A DNA stretch of 64,000 bases from JAKLIN01 sp049288015 (GTDB lineage Archaea > Nanobdellota > Nanobdellia > Pacearchaeales > GW2011-AR1), in the NCBI GenBank assembly GCA_049288015.1, contig JBAQGX010000001.1, positions 35,157-99,156 of the forward strand. The letters run 5' to 3'. Below the pieces are notes generated by a model. It was not told the origin of the DNA and did not search any database. It saw only the letters and a program-made list of their open reading frames with translations. Positions 16,494 through 24,588 of the stretch are shown piece by piece. Numbering within the stretch: position 1 is the stretch's first letter; each line of letters begins with the position of its first letter. Position numbers and translations under genes: made by a program.

Positions 16494-17792
16494 ATGGATT
16501 TGGACAAGTTAAATAAGGAAATTGTTTCTATCTCAGATATTTTAGGTAAAAATGTAAGAGAAGTTTCGACTGTTGGCTGGGTTAATAGTACACGTGAATT
16601 GGGGAAGATAAAATTTCTTTTATTAAAAGATCAGACAGGGATTATTCAGATCACTGCTGTGAAAGGAAAAACAGACGATAAGATTTTTGATATGATTGAT
16701 AAGATTGCTAGAGAATCTGTTATTTATATTAAAGGAGAAGCTAAGGATTCAAAACAGGCACCTGGTGGACGAGAAATTATTCCTGAGAAAATAGAAGTTC
16801 TTAACTCTGCTGAAACTCTTCCAATAGATGTTTCTGAGTTTTCCAAGACTGATTTGCCAAAGAGACTGGATAACAGGTTCTTAGATTTGCACAGAGAAAA
16901 GATTCAGGCAATATTTAAGATACAAAGTGAAATTGCATTTAGGTTTAGAGAATTTTTTCATAATAAAGGATTTTTTGAGGTTCAGTTACCCTCTATAATT
17001 TCTGCTGCAAGTGAAGGTGGAACAGAATTGTTTAAAGTTGAGTATTTTGAAAGGAAGGCCTATCTTGCGCAAAGCCCCCAATTATACAAACAGATGCTTG
17101 CATGTTCTCCTATGGCTAAAGTTTTTACAATAACTCCTGTTTGGAGGGCTGAAAAACACAATACCATAAGACATCTTAATGAATCGAGACAGATGGATAT
17201 TGAAGTGGCTTTTTCTGGGCAAAAAGAGGTGATGAAATATTTAGAAGATGTGGTTAAATATGTCATAGAAAAGCTTCTTGAAAATTGTAAGAAGGAAATT
17301 CAAGTTTTGGAATTGAAGTTAAAAATTCCTAAAATAAAGTATCTAAGCTATGATGATACTGTAAAGCTTTTGAAAATGAAGGACGGTGAAGATCTTTCTC
17401 CAGATAACGAGAGAGATTTGGATAAAAATTTTCCAGATACAATTGTTTTTGTCCATTCTTGGCCCGCAAGTATAAAACCTTTTTACATTATGCCGAAGGA
17501 TGGGAAGGTTGATTCAAAGTTGAGTGAAGGTTTTGATGCAATTTATAGGGGGCTGGAAATTTCTTCAGGAGGGCAGAGAATTCATTTACCTGATTTATTG
17601 ATAAAAAGGATAAAAGCAAAGGGTATGAATCCTAAAGATTTTTGGGGATATATTGACAGCTTTAGGTATGGAGCTCCTCCTCATGCTGGATGGAGTATTG
17701 GTTTAGAAAGGATTACGATGCTTATTACGGAACAGAAAAATATTAGAGAAGCTGTTTTATTCCCACGAGATAGAGATAGATTGACTCCGTAA
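16494..17792 (+). CDS. aspS: Aspartyl-tRNA synthetase, archaeal type, probably non-discriminating
   Basis: A 432-residue class IIb synthetase: N-terminal OB fold, motif 1 (GFFEVQLPSI), motif 2 (WRAEKHNTIRHLNE) and motif 3 (GWSIGLERITMLITE with NIREAVLFPRD). In archaeal AspRS, tRNA-Asp/tRNA-Asn choice depends on the OB fold. Discriminating enzymes have Trp in the GWVW position; relaxed enzymes have His or Gln there and Pro in APGG. This protein has Asn (GWVNSTRELG) and Pro (QAPGGREI), so it probably charges both tRNAs. That fits a genome with GatCAB. No AsnRS gene lies in this window. Confidence 0.94.
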   Translation: MDLDKLNKEIVSISDILGKNVREVSTVGWVNSTRELGKIKFLLLKDQTGIIQITAVKGKTDDKIFDMIDKIARESVIYIKGEAKDSKQAPGGREIIPEKIEVLNSAETLPIDVSEFSKTDLPKRLDNRFLDLHREKIQAIFKIQSEIAFRFREFFHNKGFFEVQLPSIISAASEGGTELFKVEYFERKAYLAQSPQLYKQMLACSPMAKVFTITPVWRAEKHNTIRHLNESRQMDIEVAFSGQKEVMKYLEDVVKYVIEKLLENCKKEIQVLELKLKIPKIKYLSYDDTVKLLKMKDGEDLSPDNERDLDKNFPDTIVFVHSWPASIKPFYIMPKDGKVDSKLSEGFDAIYRGLEISSGGQRIHLPDLLIKRIKAKGMNPKDFWGYIDSFRYGAPPHAGWSIGLERITMLITEQKNIREAVLFPRDRDRLTP

Positions 17793-17856
17793 ATATTTAT
17801 TGTTTTTTCATCAAAGAATAAATTTAAAAAGCCGAATAAATAGTAGCATTATCCTT

Positions 17857-17864
17857 AAAGGAGG
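17857..17864 (+). promoter_or_regulatory. Strong Shine-Dalgarno site of acidic mini-protein
   Basis: AAAGGAGG lies 6 bases before ATG 17871. It is one of the best ribosome-binding sites in the window, and it decides the start of a 45-codon gene. A TATA-like AATTTAAAAA at 17821-17830 lies upstream. Confidence 0.75.
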
Positions 17865-17870
17865 ATTAAA

Positions 17871-18008
17871 ATGAACAAAAACAAATATAAGGGCGACGAA
17901 GAAGAAGACGAGGATGAAGAAGAAAAGAAAGATGAAAATGAAGAAGATACAGATGAAGACGAGGATGAAGAGGAAGAGTCCAGCGATGATGGGGATGACG
18001 GCTGGTAA
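17871..18008 (+). CDS. Highly acidic 45-aa protein
   Basis: The frame starts MNKNKYKGDEEEDEDEEEKK and ends SSDDGDDGW before TAA at 18006. About 29 of 45 residues are Asp or Glu, so it is surely disordered and very negatively charged. It has its own TATA-like box and a strong ribosome-binding site, which argues for a real and well-translated gene. A role in binding basic proteins, such as ribosomal proteins or DNA-binding proteins, is possible but unproven. It lies between aspS and an orphan gene. Confidence 0.65.
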   Translation: MNKNKYKGDEEEDEDEEEKKDENEEDTDEDEDEEEESSDDGDDGW

Positions 18009-18111
18009 ATTCTTTTTTCATTAAAGTTTTTATTTGGAATTATATTTTTACGGTGGGGTTTTATTTTTTATTACAATTAATTTTAAATAGGAGTTATTTT
18101 TTCTGACATCT

Positions 18112-18531
18112 ATGGAGACTATGGAAGTAAAATTGAGACATTGGCGTGATCTCACAGATGAGGAAGTTAATGCAATTCATAATCCGAGAGATATCCCTAT
18201 TATTTCTATAATTGGAGGTCTTTCCCATGATGAAAGGAAAGTGATTTATGACCAAATTAAGATAAGAAGAAAGTATTTCAAAGATTTTATGGATAGACAA
18301 GGTGTTTGGTTAGATGATCATAAATGGTATATTGGAGAGGATTTGGAAAGAAATCATAGGTGTGAAGATCCAAATGATATACTTACTAATGAAGTAATCG
18401 CAGGAGATGGCGAGAATGTAAGGTTTAGAATTTATTATGCAGTAAAATGTACCCAAAGAATAGAAGGTCCTCCTTACTCTCCTGAATTGTCAGATTTCTT
18501 GAATGAAGTTTATGAAACAGTAGAGTATTAG
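18112..18531 (+). CDS. Hypothetical protein, 139 aa
   Basis: I do not recognise the family. The protein is soluble and charged, with a basic helix RKYFKDFMDRQG, then WLDDHKWYIGEDLERNHRC and a beta-rich segment VRFRIYYAVKC. The His/Cys/Asp-rich centre could bind a metal, but no known motif fits. A TATA-like TTTTAAATA about 25 bases upstream points to a leaderless start at ATG 18112 (18121 is the alternative). It stands before gatC in the same direction. Confidence 0.55.
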   Translation: METMEVKLRHWRDLTDEEVNAIHNPRDIPIISIIGGLSHDERKVIYDQIKIRRKYFKDFMDRQGVWLDDHKWYIGEDLERNHRCEDPNDILTNEVIAGDGENVRFRIYYAVKCTQRIEGPPYSPELSDFLNEVYETVEY

Positions 18532-18572
18532 TTTTTAATTAATCTTATAAACTTATTATTTTTAGGATAAAT

Positions 18573-18836
18573 ATGGGAGATTTTCTTTACCATAAACTTT
18601 CGGATGATGATATAGAAAGAGTGAAAAAAGAAGCGAAGAATATGCTTGAATCTTTTTCTGAGAAAATGTCTAAGTTAAAAGTCGCAGAAGAAGAGCCCTC
18701 AATAAAAAGAGATAGTTTTGAAAGAGAAGAAAAGAATGGCGAAGAGTGTGATGAATCTTTTAAGAAAATAATGTTTGAAAATGCACCAAATAAATCTAGA
18801 GATTTTATAATTGCGGAAACAAAGAGATGGGAATGA
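18573..18836 (+). CDS. gatC: Asp-tRNA(Asn)/Glu-tRNA(Gln) amidotransferase subunit C
   Basis: GatC is the small subunit that wraps round and stabilises GatA and GatB. The 87-residue protein has the two helical parts of the family: LSDDDIERVKKEAKNMLESF at the start, and the archaeal-type end with ENAPNKSRDFIIAETKRWE. It overlaps the gatA start by 10 bases, which is the usual gatC-gatA coupling. The sequence is divergent enough to be missed by a routine search; position and C-terminal pattern make the call. Confidence 0.82.
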   Translation: MGDFLYHKLSDDDIERVKKEAKNMLESFSEKMSKLKVAEEEPSIKRDSFEREEKNGEECDESFKKIMFENAPNKSRDFIIAETKRWE

Positions 18837-20155
18837 CTACTGTTGAAAAACTTAAGACATATCTTGAAGAGATAAATAAGAATGATAAGCAAGGAAAGAA
18901 GATAAATGCATTTTTGCACTTGCAAGATGAGAAAGAACTTTTAAGAGAAGCTGGAGAAATTGATAAAAAGATAAAATCTGGAAGAGCAGGAAAACTTGCT
19001 GGAAAAATTATTGCCGTAAAATCTAATATAAATGTTAAAGGATTGATTGCTTCATGTGCTTCTCATGTCCTTGAGGATTACAAGGCTTCCTATGACGCAA
19101 CAGCCATAGGGAAAATCAAGAAAGAAGATGGATTAATAATTGGTATGACTAATATGGATGAATTTGCTTCTGGAAGCAGTGGAGAAACTTCTGCATTTGG
19201 TCCAATAAAAAATCCCGTAAATTTAGATTTAATCCCCGGAGGATCTTCTAGTGGTAGTGCTGCTTCTGTTGCAGCTGGTTTTTGTGATTTGGCTCTTGGA
19301 AGTGATACTGGAGGAAGCATAAGAAATCCTGCATCTCATTGTGGAGTTGTGGGAATAAAGCCAACTTATTCTTCTGTTTCAAGGTACGGACTTATTGATT
19401 TATCTATGAGTCTTGATCAGATTGGTACTTTTGCAAAGAATGTTTCAGATGCAGGTCTATTGTTAAGTGTTATAAAAGGAAAAGATAATAGAGATTCAAT
19501 TTCACAAGAGTCTAAGGAAATTGATTTAAATGAGATTGAAAAAACCAGTAATTTTACTATTGGAATATTAAATTTTGAATTGAAAGATAAGAAAATACAA
19601 AATCTGATTTTAAGTAGAATAAAGGAAGCAGCAAAGAGATATAATTGGAAAACTGAAAATATAACAATAAAAGGCATTGATTTGGCTATTGAAACTTATT
19701 ATCCTTTAGTTTATGTGGAATTTTTTTCAGGAACTAGAAAATTTGATGGAAGAAGATATGGAAGAAAAATTGAAGATGCTGCAGGAGAAGAAGTTTTAAG
19801 AAGGATTTTAGGAGGTAGTGAAATTTCAAGAGAAGAATATGGCGGGAGATATTATCATAGAGCTTTGAAAATAAAAAAGTTGATTGAGAAAGAATTTTCT
19901 GATGTTTTTAAAAAAGTGGACTGTATTATTTCTGCAACTGTTCCAAAGCTTCCTCACAAAATCGGGACAAAAATCTCTGTTAGAGAAATGTATGAATATG
20001 ATGCTTTAACTGCTCCTTCAAATTTAGCCGGAAACTGTGCTATTAGTCTTCCTGCAGGAAAAATTGACGGAGTTCCAGTAGGAATGCAAATAATGTGCGA
20101 TAAATTTCAAGAACAAAAAATGCTTCAGATTGCAAGATTGTTTGAGAAGTTCTAA
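18827..20155 (+). CDS. gatA: Asp-tRNA(Asn)/Glu-tRNA(Gln) amidotransferase subunit A
   Basis: GatA is the glutaminase subunit that makes ammonia for GatB. It is an amidase-signature enzyme of 442 residues. The Ser-cisSer-Lys triad is visible: Lys in IIAVKSNINVKG, Ser in GGSSSGSAASVAAG and Ser in GSDTGGSIRNPAS. The end DGVPVGMQIMCDKFQEQKML is typical. The start is ATG 18827 or 18833, both inside the end of gatC. With gatB it completes GatCAB, so this genome has GatCAB and GatDE together. Confidence 0.96.
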   Translation: MGMTTVEKLKTYLEEINKNDKQGKKINAFLHLQDEKELLREAGEIDKKIKSGRAGKLAGKIIAVKSNINVKGLIASCASHVLEDYKASYDATAIGKIKKEDGLIIGMTNMDEFASGSSGETSAFGPIKNPVNLDLIPGGSSSGSAASVAAGFCDLALGSDTGGSIRNPASHCGVVGIKPTYSSVSRYGLIDLSMSLDQIGTFAKNVSDAGLLLSVIKGKDNRDSISQESKEIDLNEIEKTSNFTIGILNFELKDKKIQNLILSRIKEAAKRYNWKTENITIKGIDLAIETYYPLVYVEFFSGTRKFDGRRYGRKIEDAAGEEVLRRILGGSEISREEYGGRYYHRALKIKKLIEKEFSDVFKKVDCIISATVPKLPHKIGTKISVREMYEYDALTAPSNLAGNCAISLPAGKIDGVPVGMQIMCDKFQEQKMLQIARLFEKF

Positions 20156-20203
20156 TTTTGAAAATATAATAATCTTTAAAAATCAACTCCTGTTTTTCAG
20201 ATT

Positions 20204-20884
20204 ATGAAAGTTGGCAAGGTTAAACTTGAGTGGTTAGGACATGCAAGTTTTATGATAAAGAGTTCCGATGATAAGGTGATTTACATTGATCCTTATTCAA
20301 TAAGTGGTAATTTGGAAAAAGCAGATTTGATATTAATAACACATAGTCACCCAGACCATTGTAGTGTTGCTGATATAAATAAGATAATAAAACCAAATTC
20401 AAGAATTGTTGTTACTGCAGATTGTCAAAGCAAAATTGTGAGAGCAGATGCTCCCATAAAAATAGAAATTACCGAACCAGGGAAAGAATTTGACTTTGGG
20501 AAAATAAGAATTTCTTCAATTCCCGCATATAACATTGACAAGACTTTTCATCCTAAAAGTGAAGAGTGGGTTGGCTATATAATCAAAGTTGATGATGTTA
20601 CGATTTACCATGCAGGGGATACAGATTTTATTCCAGAGATGCAAAAACTTACAGGGTATAAGAAACAAGGAACAGAATTTGTGGCTCTTCTTCCTATCGG
20701 CGGAAGATATACTATGAATGTGGATGAAGCATTAGAAGCAGCTAGAACTATAAAACCTAATCTGGTGATTCCCATGCATTATGGAAGTGCAGCAGGTTTG
20801 CAAGATGATGCAAAAGAATTTGTTGAAGCTTGTGAGGAAGAGGGAATTAACGCAAAGATACTTGAAATCTTTAACCAAAAATAA
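20204..20884 (+). CDS. Metallo-beta-lactamase-fold hydrolase (UPF0173/UlaG-like)
   Basis: A 226-residue zinc hydrolase. It starts LEWLGHASFMIKS, has the metal motif THSHPDHCS, then YHAGDTDF for the bridging Asp, and ends with IPMHYGSAAG. This is the UPF0173/YtkL-UlaG branch of the superfamily. The substrate is unknown. It is the last gene of the gatC-gatA run, starting 48 bases after gatA. Confidence 0.88.
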   Translation: MKVGKVKLEWLGHASFMIKSSDDKVIYIDPYSISGNLEKADLILITHSHPDHCSVADINKIIKPNSRIVVTADCQSKIVRADAPIKIEITEPGKEFDFGKIRISSIPAYNIDKTFHPKSEEWVGYIIKVDDVTIYHAGDTDFIPEMQKLTGYKKQGTEFVALLPIGGRYTMNVDEALEAARTIKPNLVIPMHYGSAAGLQDDAKEFVEACEEEGINAKILEIFNQK

Positions 20885-20915
20885 TTTTTAGTTACTGAAT
20901 AATTAAGAATTTATC

Positions 20916-21096
20916 ACAGAAGAATTTTTAAATAAGAAGCGTCTCATTTCTTTAATATTAATTCAAACATCAAATAGATTGAATTAACTTTAATTGATGA
21001 GGCGCTCTTTCTTTATAATAGTTGCAAATTTGCAAACTATTTAAACCTTTCTTGGAAAGGTTACAAAAAACTTGAAAGGAGGAAAAAAAACAAAAG
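20916..21096 (+). promoter_or_regulatory. Structured leader and promoter of ftsZ
   Basis: A TATA-like TTTTTAAATAA lies near 20924-20934. The following 160 bases hold three strong inverted repeats. The first is AGCGTCTCAT (20938-20947) with ATGAGGCGCT (20997-21006); nested inside it TTAATTCAA (20958-20966) pairs with TTGAATTAA (20979-20987). The second is ATAGTT-GCAAATTTGC-AAACTAT (21018-21040). The third is AACCTTTC-TTG-GAAAGGTT (21044-21062). A ribosome-binding site GAAAGGAGG (21074-21082) follows. Most other genes here have short or no leaders, so this long folded leader stands out. Confidence 0.65.
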
Positions 21097-22182
21097 ATGG
21101 TATTAGATTTTGCAAAAGAAGCAATAGAGAATGCTGCTACTCACTCAATTAATTTTGATGAGTTAAAGGCTGGAAAAGCAAATATCAAAGTTATTGGTGT
21201 TGGTGGATGTGGATGTAATACAATAACATGGCTTTTTAACAAAGGAATTAACGGGGCAACAGTTTACGGGGTTAATACTGATGCTTTACATTTAAGTGTT
21301 ACAAAGGCTGATGAAAAAGTTCTTATTGGAAAAGAATTGACCAGAGGACTTGGTGCTGGAGGTATGCCTCAAAGAGCTCGTGAAGCTGCAAAAGAAGCTA
21401 TTGTTGAATTGAAGAAAGCTGTTGCAGGAGCGGACATGGTGTTCATCCTTGGTGGAATGGGTGGAGGTACTGGAACAGGTGCTGCACCTGTTGTTGCACA
21501 ACTTGCAAAGGAATCAGGGGCGGTTGTTATCGGGGTTGTTACAATGCCTTTTGAGTCTGAAAAAGCAAGAATCGACAAGGCTGAATTTGGTTTGCAGGAA
21601 CTTAGGGAATGCACTGATACAACAATTGTTCTTGATAACAATAGACTTGTAGATATTGCAGGACAACTTCCAATTGAAGCAGCTTTTGCTGTTGCTAATG
21701 AACTAGTCAGTACAATGGTAAAGGGAATTGTTGAGACAATTACTCTTCCAAGTTTAATCAATTTGGATTATGCAGATGTCTCTGCTATTATGAAAAATGG
21801 TGGAGTAGCTGTTATAGGAATTGGTGAGAGTGACTCTTCATCTCACAGAGTAACTGAAGCTGTCCAACAAGCACTTACGAATCCTCTACTTGATGTGGAT
21901 TACAAAGGTGCTACTGGAGCATTGATTCACGTTACATGTGGACCTGATTTGAAACTTGAAGAATTTGATCAAATTGGAAGAACTGTTTCAGAAAACTTGA
22001 ACAATGAAGCAAATGTTATCATTGGAGCAAGAATCAACAAAGAGTTCCAAGGAAAAGTTAGAGTCATTACAATTATGACTGGTGTTAAATCTCCTTATGT
22101 ACTCGGAAGAGATGCAGAAGAAGAAAGAACGGCTCCAGCTTCAAGAGAAATGTCTGACTTAGGAATAGAAGTTTGGAGATAA
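21097..22182 (+). CDS. ftsZ: Cell division GTPase FtsZ
   Basis: Tubulin-like GTPase that forms the division ring at mid-cell. The 361 residues contain the nucleotide loop GVGGCGCNTI near 33-42, the tubulin signature GGMGGGTGTGAAP near 127-139 and the T7 synergy loop NLDYADVSAIM. The C-terminal tail is very short after the GTPase and activation domains and ends LGIEVWR, with no long linker. Its codons look more regular and GC-richer than its neighbours, in line with high expression. It has a long structured leader and a terminator-like hairpin downstream. Confidence 0.97.
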   Translation: MVLDFAKEAIENAATHSINFDELKAGKANIKVIGVGGCGCNTITWLFNKGINGATVYGVNTDALHLSVTKADEKVLIGKELTRGLGAGGMPQRAREAAKEAIVELKKAVAGADMVFILGGMGGGTGTGAAPVVAQLAKESGAVVIGVVTMPFESEKARIDKAEFGLQELRECTDTTIVLDNNRLVDIAGQLPIEAAFAVANELVSTMVKGIVETITLPSLINLDYADVSAIMKNGGVAVIGIGESDSSSHRVTEAVQQALTNPLLDVDYKGATGALIHVTCGPDLKLEEFDQIGRTVSENLNNEANVIIGARINKEFQGKVRVITIMTGVKSPYVLGRDAEEERTAPASREMSDLGIEVWR

Positions 22183-22219
22183 AAACCAAACAAAAATAAA
22201 TTTATTTCTTTTATTCAAA

Positions 22220-22252
22220 CTCCGGAGAAATCCGGGGTTTTCTTATTCTTTT
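22220..22252 (+). terminator. Hairpin plus T-rich tract after ftsZ
   Basis: CTCCGGA and TCCGGGG form a 7-bp stem (one G-T pair) closed by a GAAA tetraloop, followed by TTTTCTTATTCTTTT. It lies 38 bases after the ftsZ stop and just before the end of the convergent nitroreductase gene. It looks like an intrinsic terminator. Confidence 0.6.
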
Positions 22253-22258
22253 GAGATT

Positions 22259-22813
22259 TTATGCTTCAGGATTATAAGGAGTTTTCATCTTCTTATTTCC
22301 ATGAGAATCGAAATATAAAATTCTATCAAGGTCTAGCCTTTTTCTTCTTTTGGTTTTTCCAGAATCATATCCTATAGGGAAAACTGCTTCTAACTCCATT
22401 TTGTTTGGGATCTTTAAAAGTTTCTTTATCATATCGTCATCGAAATGACCTACCCAGCATGTAGATAGTCCTTTGTCAATTAGGGACAACCAAAAGTTTT
22501 CTATTGCAGCACCAGCTTGTTGTCTAGAATATCTCTTGCCTCTTTCGCTAAAGAGATTTATTAATCTAGATGGATCAGAATAGATTACAACAACATAATC
22601 TGTGGTAGCAATGAATGATTGTTCTGATGCGTTTGCGATTCCCTGTATTTTTTCTTTATTTTTTACAATTAGAAATTTTAGTGTAAAATTGTTCCCAGCA
22701 CAAGGAGCAAATCTTGCTGAATCAATAGCTTCTATAATATCTCTCCAATCTGGTTTCTTCTTTTTAAAATCACGCACACTTTTTCTTGATTCTATTATGC
22801 TATTGATACTCAT
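22259..22813 (-). CDS. Nitroreductase-family flavoprotein
   Basis: A 184-residue FMN-dependent oxidoreductase. The N-terminal FMN contact SRKSVRDF-like (ESRKSVRDFKKK) is followed by ARFAPCAGNNF, a mid-chain AGAAIENFWLSLIDKGLSTCW and a final VFPIGYDSG. Family members reduce quinones, flavins or nitro compounds; the real substrate is unknown. It lies 22 bases after mnmA on the same strand, with a start at ATG 22813. Confidence 0.9.
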   Translation of the reverse strand: MSINSIIESRKSVRDFKKKKPDWRDIIEAIDSARFAPCAGNNFTLKFLIVKNKEKIQGIANASEQSFIATTDYVVVIYSDPSRLINLFSERGKRYSRQQAGAAIENFWLSLIDKGLSTCWVGHFDDDMIKKLLKIPNKMELEAVFPIGYDSGKTKRRKRLDLDRILYFDSHGNKKMKTPYNPEA

Positions 22814-22835
22814 AATTTATGAAAGACTTTTCTAT

Positions 22836-23936
22836 TTAAAAATTTATAACTCCTCCGCCAAGAACTTCTTTTCCTTTGTAAAGAACAATTGCCTGACCTT
22901 CAGAAATTCCAGTTATCTCTTTTTTTAAGTTAACTTCAAATCTTTTTTTACTTTTATTATAAGACAGTCTTGAAGGTATTAGTTCTCCTACTTGCCTAAT
23001 TCTTGAATAAACTTGGTATTTTCTATCTTCTTTAATTGGATTTATCCAATGAGGTTCAGTTAGAATTATTTCTTTTCTATATAGCAAAGGGTGACCTTCA
23101 GGAGCAGCTATTATTGTATTATTTTTTACATTTTTTCTTGCAACATACCATCTCTTTAGATTTTTATTATCCAAATTCTTTCTGTTGATTTCAAATCCAT
23201 ATCTGGGACCAAGACGTTGTCCTATTGTGTAATAATAAATTCCGTCATGTTCTCCAATTACGTTTCCTTCAGGATCAAGAATTTTGCCTTTTTTTGGTTT
23301 TATCTTCTTTTTTAAAAAATCTTTAAGATTTATTTTTCCTATGAAGCAAATACCTACTGTTGATTTTTTGTTGAAATTTGGGAACTCTGCTTTTTCTGCA
23401 ATTTTTCTTATTTTTCTCTTTGTGTAATTTCCTATCGGGAACAAAGAATGTTTTAATTCTTCTTGAGTCAAAGTATAAAGAAAATAAGACTGATCTTTAG
23501 ACTCATCTTTTGCCCTTAAAAGTTTGAACTTATTTCCGAACTTCTTGATCCTTCCATAATGTCCAGTTACAATGAAGTCTGCACCTATTTTTTCTGCTTC
23601 TTTTATTAATTTTGGGAATTTTATCTTTTTGTTACAATCAATATCTGGGTTTGGAGTTATTCCTTGTTTGTATTTATTGAACATTTCTTCTATAACTTGT
23701 TTTTTGTATTCTTTTTCGTAATCAACAGTCATGAGTGGAATATCTAGCATTGAAGCAATTTTTACGGCCATTCTTCTTTCATCTTTCCAACTACATTCTC
23801 CAAATTCATTTTTGGTATCAGACCAGTTTTTCATGAAGACACCTATAACCTCATATCCTTTCTTCTTCATCATAAGCGCAGCTACACTAGAATCAACCCC
23901 TCCGGACATAGCCACAAGAACCTTTAGTTTCTTCAT
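22836..23936 (-). CDS. mnmA: tRNA-specific 2-thiouridylase MnmA
   Basis: Puts sulphur on C2 of U34 in tRNA-Glu, -Gln and -Lys. I start it at ATG 23936 (MKKLKVLVAMSGGVDSSVAA); a start 33 bases upstream adds only an unlikely hydrophobic stub. The PP-loop SGGVDSS activates the uridine with ATP. The two catalytic cysteines are in DIDCNKKIKF and STVGICFIG, and the C-terminal beta-barrel ends SEGQAIVLYKGKEVLGGG. This is the bacterial enzyme; archaea usually use NcsA/Ncs6. The tRNA-Asn gene lies just upstream on the same strand. Confidence 0.95.
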   Translation of the reverse strand: MKKLKVLVAMSGGVDSSVAALMMKKKGYEVIGVFMKNWSDTKNEFGECSWKDERRMAVKIASMLDIPLMTVDYEKEYKKQVIEEMFNKYKQGITPNPDIDCNKKIKFPKLIKEAEKIGADFIVTGHYGRIKKFGNKFKLLRAKDESKDQSYFLYTLTQEELKHSLFPIGNYTKRKIRKIAEKAEFPNFNKKSTVGICFIGKINLKDFLKKKIKPKKGKILDPEGNVIGEHDGIYYYTIGQRLGPRYGFEINRKNLDNKNLKRWYVARKNVKNNTIIAAPEGHPLLYRKEIILTEPHWINPIKEDRKYQVYSRIRQVGELIPSRLSYNKSKKRFEVNLKKEITGISEGQAIVLYKGKEVLGGGVINF

Positions 23937-23970
23937 AATTATACTTCGAAAAATTAGTTTAAAAAACAAG

Positions 23971-24043
23971 CGTCCCGGAGAGGACTCGAACCTCTGGCAT
24001 CATGATTAACAGTCATGCGCTCTACCAACTGAGCTACCGGGAC
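23971..24043 (-). tRNA. tRNA-Asn (anticodon GUU)
   Basis: A 73-base cloverleaf on the minus strand. Acceptor GTCCCGG pairs with CCGGGAC, discriminator G. D arm GCTC/GAGC, anticodon stem CATGA/TCATG with loop CTGTTAA (anticodon GTT), T arm AGAGG/CCTCT with loop TTCGAGT. No intron, CCA not encoded. This is a substrate expected for the AspRS plus GatCAB route. Confidence 0.97.
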
Positions 24044-24090
24044 TTATTTTTAGGAGAAGATATTATATATTTAAAAGTTTGTTTATTTTG

Positions 24091-24588
24091 TTATTTTAAG
24101 CCTAAATCTAGGACTGGCTTAGGGTGGCGTTTTTCCAAATATTTGTAAACACTAGACTGTTTTGAACCTCTTATAAGGCTAGTTAATGCCTCTTGTGCAG
24201 TTTTCATTTTTTCTGGGCTTCCAATTATCCCAACATCATTGTTTCTGACTTCAAAGAAACAGTCTGTCAGCTCTGAAAGAGTTCTTAATGTCTTACCTTT
24301 TGTACCTATAACTCTCCCTCTTACTTCCTTCATATCTTTTCTCTTTGTAAAATCTTTTATACTTAAAATTTCAAGGGTAAGTTCTTTTTCTTTTATCATG
24401 AGTGCAATTTCGGTTTTGAACCCGAAGTTTATAGCTTCTATTACTTTTTCTGCTTCATATTCCTCCAAAGGGAGACCATCAATGAAAAGTTCTCTTCCTC
24501 TATTTGATAATTTTATATTCAAGGCTTCTTCCAATTTTTCCTTTTCTTTTATTATGCTTCCAACTTTGTTAGATATTATTCTTTTCAT
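24091..24588 (-). CDS. KH-domain protein, archaeal Dim2/Krr1-like
   Basis: A 165-residue RNA-binding protein with two KH-like domains. The second has the GxxG loop in GRVIGTKGKTLRTLSELT, and the chain ends with YKYLEKRHPKPVLDLGLK, typical of the Dim2/Pno1 family. In archaea Dim2 binds the 3' end of 16S rRNA and helps small-subunit maturation. Its ATG overlaps the Nudix stop by 4 bases, and the aIF1A gene is next upstream, so it belongs to a translation operon. Confidence 0.88.
   Translation of the reverse strand: MKRIISNKVGSIIKEKEKLEEALNIKLSNRGRELFIDGLPLEEYEAEKVIEAINFGFKTEIALMIKEKELTLEILSIKDFTKRKDMKEVRGRVIGTKGKTLRTLSELTDCFFEVRNNDVGIIGSPEKMKTAQEALTSLIRGSKQSSVYKYLEKRHPKPVLDLGLK

Noticed and set aside
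21292..21761. Long antisense and alternative frames inside ftsZ
   Set aside because: They are shadows of a conserved gene, made by its regular codon use; none shows a domain or start signal.
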